From Hymenobacter sp. (GTDB taxonomy: Bacteria > Bacteroidota > Bacteroidia > Cytophagales > Hymenobacteraceae), in the NCBI GenBank assembly GCA_025353905.1, contig JANXNW010000045.1, positions 1 through 33,456 of the forward strand: 33,456 bases of DNA, given 5' to 3'. This document shows positions 8,601 through 14,792 of the stretch, piece after piece. Both the position numbers and the translations under genes were made by a program. The stretch's first letter is position 1. Every line of letters starts with the position of its first letter. The notes below the pieces were generated by a model. That model ran no database searches and was not told the DNA's origin. It saw only the letters and a list, made by a program, of their open reading frames with translations.

Positions 8601-11600
8601 CCGGGGCCGTTGTCGCTCGTCGTCACGGTGTAGGTCAGCGGCTGGCCCGCCGTACCGATAGTCGGACCGGTAATCTGCACCGCCAAATCGGCCGTGGCGA
8701 CTACTGTGATGAGCGCCGAAGCTTCGTTGTCGGCCGGTACTTGGTCGGGCGAGGTGCTCAGCACCTGCACCGTGGCCGGTATCACGCCGCCGTTGGCCGG
8801 GGCGGTAAAGGTGATGGTGAAGGTCCGGTCATTGGCCACGCCGGGGGCCTGGCTGGCCGTAGCCGGCAGGGTCAGTACTCCCGTGGTAGCGTCGTAGCTG
8901 GCGCCCGCCGGGAAGGTTACCCCGCTCAGACCCGGCGGCAGCACCACGATGGTGCGCACTCCGGTGGCCGCGTTCGGGCCGGTGTTGCCCTGGGTCACGG
9001 TGAAAGTGCCCGTCGCGCCCGGTGCTACGCTGGTGGCGCTGGCCGAAATCAGGGCAAACACATTGGCCTGCCCGCCCACCGGGGCAGCGGTCGTGGTCGT
9101 GATGGTAGCCGTGTTATTGGTCGCCACGGCGTCGGGCACCGTCGAGCTGATGGTGGCCGTCAGGCTCTGCGCCCCGGCCGCAGCCGGCGCCGTGAAGCTC
9201 ACCGTCTGGCTCACCGACTGGCCGCTGGCCAGGGCCGGTATCGTGGGCCAGGTCACGGTGTAGCCCGTGGCTATCGAGCCGGTGACGACGCCGTTGCCGG
9301 TTACGTAGATGTTGCTGGCGCCGGCCGGCACACTCACGCGCTGGCTCACGCCGCTGGCCGGCGAGATGTAGACGCTGCTGCTGATGTTGGTGGAAGTCAC
9401 CACGTAGGCCACCTGGTTGCCGGCCGTAGCCGTAATCGGGCCGCTGATGGCGGTCGTGAGGTCGAAGGAAGGCGTGGTCTGGTTCGTAGTCGTCGCCGTG
9501 TTGTTGGCCGTCTGGCCCGCCTCGTTGGTGGTCGTCGAGATGGCCGCCGTCGCCGTCACCGGCCCGTAGGCGGGCTGGGTGTAGTTGATGGTTACGGTGA
9601 ACGACTCGCCCGAAGTCAACTGGCCGGGGCTGGCCGGGGTGTACCCCGCAACAGTAACCAAGCCCGTAGTGGGGTTGTAGGTGCCGATTCTGCCGTTACT
9701 GAGAACTACGCTGGCTCCGGTGAGGCCCGCCGGCAATTGAATGCTTACCACCACCCCGTCGGCGGTTACCTGCCCGGTGAGGGTGGGGTTCGAGAAAGTC
9801 GCCACGAACTGGCCCGGCGCACCCGCCAGCACGGGGCTGTTGCCCGTGATGGCCGCCTGCACGTCGGCCGCGATGATAATCGGCCGGTTGGGGCCAAACT
9901 CCGACGTGCCCAGGCCGGGCAGGTAGGAGGTGGCCGTCAGAAAGCCCGTGATGGCCGTGCCGCTCAGCGGAGGCGAGTTAGGACTGGCGGGCACGGTGAT
10001 GGTCGCGCTGAAATTGCCGCTGCCGTCGCAGGTCAGCGTCGTCAGGTAGGTGCGGCCCTCGCCGTGGGGCTGGCTCAGGTTGTCGCCCAGCACCACGTTG
10101 CCGTTGTTATTGGCCGGCACGTTGTCGGCCGTGAAAATTTCCACTTTCGCCCCGGCAAACCGCGCCTGGCCGGGGGCCGAGCCCACGTAGCCGCGCACGA
10201 TGACCTGGTCGCTGGTAGTGGCCGTGGCCGTGGCCTGGGTGAAAACCGGGTAATTGATGCCTTGGTTGCCGAATTCGGCGGTCGTGCTGCCCGTGTTGCC
10301 CGTCACACCGTCGCCGTTGCCGTAGTCGCGGGCCCCGACGGGGTTGCTCGAATTTACGGTGTAGAGCGGGCTGGTATTCAGGTCGATGCCCAGGTTGCCG
10401 CCGGTGGGCGAGTTAAAGGGCGTACCGTTGAAGTAGGTGCTGTTCTGGCTGATAATGACGCCCCGCTGCCCGTAGCCCACCACGATAGCCCCGGCCTGGG
10501 TCTGGTTGATGATGTTGAAGTAGATGGAGTCGGGGTTAGCGCCGCGGTCGGTGCCGCCGTTGCGCTGCAAGTACAGAATGGCCGCGCCCTCCAGCTGGGC
10601 CCGCGCCACCGAGGCGCCGCCGTTGCCGTTGTCGAAGAAGGTGTTGTTGCGCACCACGTTGTAGCCCCGGCCACCGAGGGCGTTGCGGCCAATGTCGAAC
10701 TGCAAGCCGTCGGAGTTGGCCGTCCGAATCAGGTTGGCTACGATGCGGACGGGGCCGGACCCATTGAGGTCACCCACCGAAATATTGTCGCCGCCGGTCT
10801 GGCGGTAGCCGTTCTGCACCAGCTCATTGCTCACAATTAGCACGTCGCTGCCCGCAGCCGTGCCCGCACTCGGAATGTTGATGCCCGAGTTGTTGCAAAA
10901 GGCTATCACGTTGTGGCGAACGACCACGCCGAGCGTCGCGCCGCTCAGGTAGACGCCGAACGTGCCCGCCGAGCCGGCGACACCTGCCGAGGCGATAACA
11001 CCCGGCCCGGCCGCTACGGTTACAGTCGGGTCAGCGATGTTGACGGGGTTGATGCCGACGAGGTTATTTTCTAGTACCGCGCCCGTGGCCCCGTCCACCA
11101 GCACGGTGCCGCTGTTCTGGTTCGCCCCATGCAAAGAGAAGCTGCGCACGGCCGAGTTGGCGGCCCCCTGAATGATGACTATATTCACCAAAGTGGTGAG
11201 GCCGTACACTTCCACTTCAGGTCGGTTGAAGGCGGTGTAGGCGAGCTTGCCCGTGCCCACGGTCGGGAACTGCCCGCCCGCGCCACCCAAGCCCACCGTG
11301 CCGGGGTTCGAGTCGCCCACGTTCAGCGTCTGGGTCGAAGCGTCCAGGGTAGTATTGGCCGCCGTGATGGCGTCGAGCGAGGAGCTGAGCAAGAGCACTG
11401 CCCAGCGGTTGGCGCCACTGCCGCCGTTGAGGCCGCTGGGTACACTCGCCTGCAGGCCCGGTACGGCCGCCCCGCCCGGAATCATGAAAATGCTCGTTTC
11501 CTGGCCCGCCGGCAGGGCGGTTGCCGTGCCCGCCGTGTTGAGGAAGCTGCCGGCCTGCGCCAGGCCCGCGTTGCCCAACGCGTTGGCATTCTGGATAAAC

Positions 11601-12718
11601 TGCCGCAACGACCCCTGGCCGTTGCCGTTGGTGTTGGTCACTACGTCAAAGTTGAAACCAAAGTCAACACCCGTGGTGGCGCCGGTGCCCAGCGCGACGG
11701 CGGCCACGCTCTGGGCCGTCAGGGTGCTGAAATTGGCCGCCGACGCGCTGACCGTAAACGGGTCGGTCGTGAAGATGGCGTAGCCGCTGGTTACGGCCGT
11801 GACGCTGGCCAGCACTGTCGTGCCGTTGATGTTCACCCGTACCGCCTGCTGGCCGCCGCCGCCCCGATTGGCCGCCGCAAAGCTGATGGCGTAGGTGCCG
11901 GCTGGCAGACTAAACGTCTGGCTCAGGCTGCCCGCGTTTTGGATGAAAGCCGCCCGTATACCCTGGGCACCCGTGCCGGCCGTCGTGCTGGGCGGGGTAA
12001 AGGCCGAGCCATTGCTCTGAATACCCGACGCGTTGCTGAATATCCAGCCAAAGGTGCTGGCGGGGATGGGGTTGTACTGGTAAGTGCCGCCATTATCGGT
12101 CAGCGTGCCCGCTTCAAAGCTTGGATTTTGAATGGGGTTAGTAGCCAGCGCCGTGCCGCCTTGCAGCACCTGCACGTTGTCCACGAACTGCGTATTGTCG
12201 CCGCTCGTGTTCAGGCCCTGAAACACGAGCGACGTGTTGTTGGACCCGGCGGTATTGGCCGGCCCGTCCGACCCGGCCGGGTTTTCGCCACCCACCCGGT
12301 TGCCGTCGGCTGCGCCGGCACTGGTGCGGAAAGTCTGCACCGGCAGCAGGCTGCTGGTGGCCCCCGCGCGCCCGCTCGAAACCGAAGAGTTCACGACCCG
12401 CACTGTGTATTTAGTGTTGGCAGTTAGTCCACTAAAAGTGTAGAGCCCGGCCCCGGTGGTGATGGCCGAGCTGACGAAATTCCCGCTGTTGGTGTCGTAG
12501 AGCTCGACAATGGCATTCGGCCGGCCGATGCTGCCCGTGTAGCCCGACGCGCTGGCCGAGGCAGTGGCGGTGCTCAGCGCCCGCCCGGCCCCACCGCCGT
12601 AGTTCACATCCTCAAAGACGGTACCACTGATGCTTTGCGCCGCCGCTGGCGCGGTTCCTCCGATAGCGAGCAGCATGGCCAGCGAGCGGAAGAAATTAGA
12701 GAATAAGGTTTTTTTCAT
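5657..12718 (-). CDS. Giant T9SS-sorted surface protein with beta-helix and DUF11-type repeats
   Basis: A 2353-residue exported protein. I start it at the ATG at 12718 (MKKTLFSNFFRSLAMLLAIGG), which gives a clean signal peptide ending PAAAQ; the 36 residues upstream in the track ORF do not fit. Domains in approximate order: an SdrD/CNA-B-like segment (SISGTVFEDVNYGGG); a jelly-roll-like region; a right-handed parallel beta-helix (about 500-790, with VVRHNVIAFCNNSGINI); seven DUF11-like beta-sandwich repeats (about 940-1900, typified by YGVTVTNNGPA and LPTGLPITGP); a cadherin-like stretch; a conserved pre-CTD module (LPVQLTAFTATASG, VYYRLRQVDLDG); and a type A T9SS C-terminal domain (VYPNP ... 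LASGTYLLRVSD ... RLTKE). It should be secreted through T9SS and attached to or released from the cell surface. Adhesin or polysaccharide-interacting roles are inference. Codon use matches the neighbours. Confidence 0.93.
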   Translation of the reverse strand: MKKTLFSNFFRSLAMLLAIGGTAPAAAQSISGTVFEDVNYGGGAGRALSTATASASASGYTGSIGRPNAIVELYDTNSGNFVSSAITTGAGLYTFSGLTANTKYTVRVVNSSVSSGRAGATSSLLPVQTFRTSAGAADGNRVGGENPAGSDGPANTAGSNNTSLVFQGLNTSGDNTQFVDNVQVLQGGTALATNPIQNPSFEAGTLTDNGGTYQYNPIPASTFGWIFSNASGIQSNGSAFTPPSTTAGTGAQGIRAAFIQNAGSLSQTFSLPAGTYAISFAAANRGGGGQQAVRVNINGTTVLASVTAVTSGYAIFTTDPFTVSASAANFSTLTAQSVAAVALGTGATTGVDFGFNFDVVTNTNGNGQGSLRQFIQNANALGNAGLAQAGSFLNTAGTATALPAGQETSIFMIPGGAAVPGLQASVPSGLNGGSGANRWAVLLLSSSLDAITAANTTLDASTQTLNVGDSNPGTVGLGGAGGQFPTVGTGKLAYTAFNRPEVEVYGLTTLVNIVIIQGAANSAVRSFSLHGANQNSGTVLVDGATGAVLENNLVGINPVNIADPTVTVAAGPGVIASAGVAGSAGTFGVYLSGATLGVVVRHNVIAFCNNSGINIPSAGTAAGSDVLIVSNELVQNGYRQTGGDNISVGDLNGSGPVRIVANLIRTANSDGLQFDIGRNALGGRGYNVVRNNTFFDNGNGGASVARAQLEGAAILYLQRNGGTDRGANPDSIYFNIINQTQAGAIVVGYGQRGVIISQNSTYFNGTPFNSPTGGNLGIDLNTSPLYTVNSSNPVGARDYGNGDGVTGNTGSTTAEFGNQGINYPVFTQATATATTSDQVIVRGYVGSAPGQARFAGAKVEIFTADNVPANNNGNVVLGDNLSQPHGEGRTYLTTLTCDGSGNFSATITVPASPNSPPLSGTAITGFLTATSYLPGLGTSEFGPNRPIIIAADVQAAITGNSPVLAGAPGQFVATFSNPTLTGQVTADGVVVSIQLPAGLTGASVVLSNGRIGTYNPTTGLVTVAGYTPASPGQLTSGESFTVTINYTQPAYGPVTATAAISTTTNEAGQTANNTATTTNQTTPSFDLTTAISGPITATAGNQVAYVVTSTNISSSVYISPASGVSQRVSVPAGASNIYVTGNGVVTGSIATGYTVTWPTIPALASGQSVSQTVSFTAPAAAGAQSLTATISSTVPDAVATNNTATITTTTAAPVGGQANVFALISASATSVAPGATGTFTVTQGNTGPNAATGVRTIVVLPPGLSGVTFPAGASYDATTGVLTLPATASQAPGVANDRTFTITFTAPANGGVIPATVQVLSTSPDQVPADNEASALITVVATADLAVQITGPTIGTAGQPLTYTVTTSDNGPGSGFNLVQTASLPTGLPITGPPAAQLQINGTIPTSVSGSIATFGSGATAFTYNQTTGLVTYPALASLAVGVTLQTTFTFLAPANGNLSLTISSGVVGSSADPNTANNGASQTTSITPTTDVQVTLTAAGQVTAGNRLTYGVTVTNNGPAIAPGVATTVSLPTGLPITGPNAVLINGQAPSGISGTIATYPDGSTYDSSASSQTQGLVTLPALTNLAPGGAASVQNTISYVLPDGFQGTLTSTATARVTGISDFVPSNNTAIVQPFIVASNGPANPQVTLTASAGSVTAGSPISLTATVSAPGTAVTGLLQSVQLPAGLTSGSGTVNVTIGGSPAGASYDNLTGLLTLPPQLNLAANASLTYIIDISQAPGTGPLVATANINTSEVDSNPANNVARTTVAITPASALVTTISGPVNVAAGSTVSYLISALNNGPTATTGTVQTVTVPSGATNIVLNGVAVASFPAGGVLTLPTPAILLPGVVNTIVNTLSFTAPGAAGTSFTVPTSLSATGPGTVATASASQLTRIISPGPLARDVVNATLPAAGVTTLTPFGNTAAAPQAILPLSAIAQGAASLSSYTILALPLPSQGILFLNSGSTNTPVAAGQVLTPAEAARLRFQPTAGYAGNATFPYFATDNAGTLSNVALYLIPVGPDRNSVYTVLPAKGGATAYQNNDVLAFVIDDNGARYTNGGASPGLVYNPTGVLQTGAVNGLLTTGTGAVRPVGSGGPASNPTNALPPGVAFDPNTGLFTVGDRTLLTKAGGTFQINIITTDLYAGTNTVTVTLILGANPLPVQLTAFTATASGTSAQLKWTTASEVNNDYFDVERSLDGTSFGKIGRQAGQGNKVTATDYAFPDADAARFANGGSVYYRLRQVDLDGTATYSAVRVLSFPAAASTTGSPAVYPNPVATGTSPTLDLRGLPQGGTYRVLVLDLAGRQVRSATAVGGLTQPLDLRELASGTYLLRVSDTNGQSVLNQRLTKE

Positions 12719-12791
12719 AAAAATTAGAAAAAAAGAGTAGGCGTTAGCAACAGAAAGACAGATTGAGCGCAATGTGTGTAATTCGAAGCTC

Positions 12792-12799
12792 CAAAGGTA
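12792..12799 (-). promoter_or_regulatory. Candidate -7 box (TACCTTTG) for the T9SS protein gene
   Basis: On the minus strand TACCTTTG exactly matches the Bacteroidota -7 consensus TAnnTTTG and lies 73 bp upstream of the chosen start codon. A TTTG lies upstream but about 24 bp away, longer than the usual spacing of about 19, so the match is partial. The 294-bp divergent gap (12719-13012) to the PhzF gene otherwise shows only AT-rich stretches and TTACTTTG words on the plus strand at 12809 and 12972. Confidence 0.45.
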
Positions 12800-12971
12800 C
12801 TCCGACCTTACTTTGGTTTGGGCCAAAATTTCGGTTTAATTCGCTCAGTCCGGGAAAAAACTCGGTCAATCGCCCGGCTGAGTTGTCCGCAAGCCGCTTG
12901 GTGGCCGCCCCCGGCCCCCGCGCCTAACTAACGAAACGCCCCACCCTACCGGATTCGCCCGCCACTGGCCG

Positions 12972-12979
12972 TTACTTTG
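12972..12979 (+). promoter_or_regulatory. Possible -7 box for the PhzF gene
   Basis: TTACTTTG, followed by TGCG, lies about 33 bp upstream of the PhzF start codon and differs from TAnnTTTG at one position. No -33 element is evident. Confidence 0.3.
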
Positions 12980-13012
12980 TGCGTCGGTCCGTTGGGGGCT
13001 GGCCGTTTCGTC

Positions 13013-13873
13013 ATGCAGATTCCCCTTTACCAAATAGACGCGTTTGCTAGTCGGCCATTTGCCGGCAACCCGGCCGCTGTGTGCCCCCTCGCGGCCTGGC
13101 TGCCCGACGCCACCATGCAGCTCATCGCGGCTGAAAACAACCTCGCCGAAACCGCCTTTTTCGTGCCCCTCGCGGCTGGAAATGCGGCCGGTGAAGCGGC
13201 CGGTTTCCACCTGCGCTGGTTCACGCCCACGTTTGAAATCGACCTTTGCGGTCACGCCACGTTGGCCACGGCCCACGTGCTGTGGACCGAGCTAGGCTTT
13301 GCCGGGGACGAAATCGTGTTTCAGAGCCAGAGCGGGCCGCTGCGGGTGCACCGCGAGGCCGACGGCCGGCTCGTGCTCGATTTTCCGAGCCGCCCGCCCC
13401 GGCCGCTGGCCCCCGCCCAGGACTCGGCCGACTTTCGGGCCGCGCTCACGGCCAGTCTGGGGCCAGGCGCGGCCGCGCCGCGGGCCGTGCTTGTCAGCCG
13501 CGATTTGGTAGTCGAGTTTGCCCAGGCAGCCGACGTGCTGGCCCTGCGCCCCGATTTCACGGCCCTGGCCGGCCTCACGGCCCTGGGCTACGTTGGGCTG
13601 ATTGCCACCGCGCCGGGGGCTGAGCCGGGCGTGGATTTTATTTCGCGTTTTTTCGCCCCTGAAGTGGGCGTACCCGAAGACCCCGTCACCGGCTCGGCCC
13701 ACAGTACGCTCATTCCGTTCTGGGCGGCCAAGCTGGGCCGCACCGAATTGTTCGCCCGGCAGGAGTCGGCGCGGGGCGGCGAGCTCTGGTGCCGGCTGCT
13801 GGGCGAGCGCGTGGCCATTGGCGGCTACGCTGTCACGTATTTGCGCGGGGCCATCCAGTTCGCGACGGCTTAG
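13013..13873 (+). CDS. PhzF-family isomerase/epimerase
   Basis: A 286-residue member of the PhzF family (diaminopimelate-epimerase fold). I chose the ATG at 13013 (MQIPLYQIDAFASRPFAGNPAAV), the family's standard N-terminus; the 12 extra residues in the track are not. The catalytic glutamate is E46 in ENNLAETAFF. Other family motifs are LRWFTPTFEIDLCGHATLA, RFFAPEVGVPEDPVTGSAH and the C-terminal GGYAVTYLRG. PhzF itself isomerises an intermediate of phenazine synthesis, but no phenazine genes are nearby and most family members in other bacteria have unknown substrates. It ends 39 bp before the LytTR regulator gene on the same strand. Confidence 0.88.
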   Translation: MQIPLYQIDAFASRPFAGNPAAVCPLAAWLPDATMQLIAAENNLAETAFFVPLAAGNAAGEAAGFHLRWFTPTFEIDLCGHATLATAHVLWTELGFAGDEIVFQSQSGPLRVHREADGRLVLDFPSRPPRPLAPAQDSADFRAALTASLGPGAAAPRAVLVSRDLVVEFAQAADVLALRPDFTALAGLTALGYVGLIATAPGAEPGVDFISRFFAPEVGVPEDPVTGSAHSTLIPFWAAKLGRTELFARQESARGGELWCRLLGERVAIGGYAVTYLRGAIQFATA

Positions 13874-13912
13874 CGCGGCCGGTGGCGTTTCGCGGCGTTT
13901 CTTTGCCGCACC

Positions 13913-14626
13913 ATGCCCTTCGCCTCGCCGCTGACTTGTCTCATCGTTGATGACAACGAGATTAACCGCCTCACTCTAGAACACCTCGTGGACCTCACGC
14001 CTGAGCTGCGCCTGGTGGCCTCGCTGCCGGGCGGGCTGGAGGCGCTGGAGTTTTTCCGGCAGGGCGGGCAGTGCGAGCTGCTGCTGCTCGACATAGAAAT
14101 GCCCACCCTCAACGGCTTCGAGCTCGCCCGGCTGCTGCCCAAGCCGCCTCCGTTCATCGTGCTCGTTACCACGCACCGCGAGTTTGCCGTGGCCGCTTTC
14201 GACCTGCAAGTGGCGGATTACCTGGTGAAGCCCGTCGAGTTTGGACGCTTCTCGCAAGCCGTCGCCCGGGTGGTATCCCTGCGTCCGCCTTTGGCCGCCG
14301 ATGCCATCGAGATGCGGCCCGAGATATTTGTCAAAGTCGGCGGCCGCACGATACGCGTCAATTTCGACGACGTGCTCTACATCGAGGCCCTGTCCACCTA
14401 TTCGGTGCTCATCACGGCCAACCACAAGCACATCGTGTACCTGACCCTCAAAGCGCTGACCGAGCGGCTGCCCTTCGCCCATTTCGTGCGGGTGCATCGC
14501 TCCTACATCGTCAACATGCGCCACATCGAGGCTATCGAAGACAACGTGCTCCAAATCGGAGCGCACGAGGTGCCGGTCGGCAAGTCCTACCACGAAGAGT
14601 TTTTGCGCCAGCTGCGCAGCTTGTAG
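13913..14626 (+). CDS. LytTR-family response regulator
   Basis: A 237-residue two-domain regulator: a receiver (about residues 6-125) and a LytTR DNA-binding domain (about 137-237). Receiver residues are D13/D14 (IVDDNEINR), the phospho-acceptor D60 in LLLLDIEMP, T86 in VLVTTH and K106 in DYLVKPVEF. The LytTR part shows FVKVGGRTIRVNFDDVLYIEA and the conserved FVRVHRSYIVNMRHIE. Bacteroidota members usually work with a LytS/YehU-type kinase; none is adjacent. The nearest kinase is the convergent hybrid kinase next door, and pairing with it would be speculative. The gene ends 2 bp before inverted element D. The PhzF gene 39 bp upstream may be co-transcribed. Confidence 0.9.
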   Translation: MPFASPLTCLIVDDNEINRLTLEHLVDLTPELRLVASLPGGLEALEFFRQGGQCELLLLDIEMPTLNGFELARLLPKPPPFIVLVTTHREFAVAAFDLQVADYLVKPVEFGRFSQAVARVVSLRPPLAADAIEMRPEIFVKVGGRTIRVNFDDVLYIEALSTYSVLITANHKHIVYLTLKALTERLPFAHFVRVHRSYIVNMRHIEAIEDNVLQIGAHEVPVGKSYHEEFLRQLRSL

Positions 14627-14627
14627 G

Positions 14628-14792
14628 AGGTGAGTAGGTGAGAAGGTGAGAAGGTCAGTCATTGCGAGCGCAGCGAAGCAATCGCACCTGTTAGGCGCGT
14701 TGTTCAGCTCGGCGCTCGGCTCGTCAAACGTGCTCAACAGGTGCGATTGCTTCGCTGCGCTCGCAATGACTGACCTTCTCACCTACTCACCT
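14628..14792. repeat. Inverted-repeat element D with octamer arms, convergent gap
   Basis: Arms at 14628-14692 and 14736-14792 are inverted copies: tandem 8-bp units (GGTGAGTA, GGTGAGAA) followed by a conserved core (GTCATTGCGAGCGCAGCG...CACCTGTT), with a 43-bp loop. The left arm has one GGTGAGAA unit more than the right; otherwise the arms match almost perfectly. The core recurs in element K at 32105-32277. The element fills the gap between the response regulator stop and the kinase stop, and the kinase's last codons (GGT GAG TAG) lie inside the right arm. Confidence 0.92.

Noticed and set aside
8072-10840. 922-residue plus-strand ORF opposite the T9SS protein gene
   Set aside because: It is antisense to a clearly supported protein, has no domain or signal peptide, and its R/G/H/V-rich composition is the usual shadow of GC-rich repetitive coding DNA.
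13013-13873. PhzF considered as evidence for a phenazine cluster
   Set aside because: No other phenazine gene is present; the family is widespread with unknown functions.
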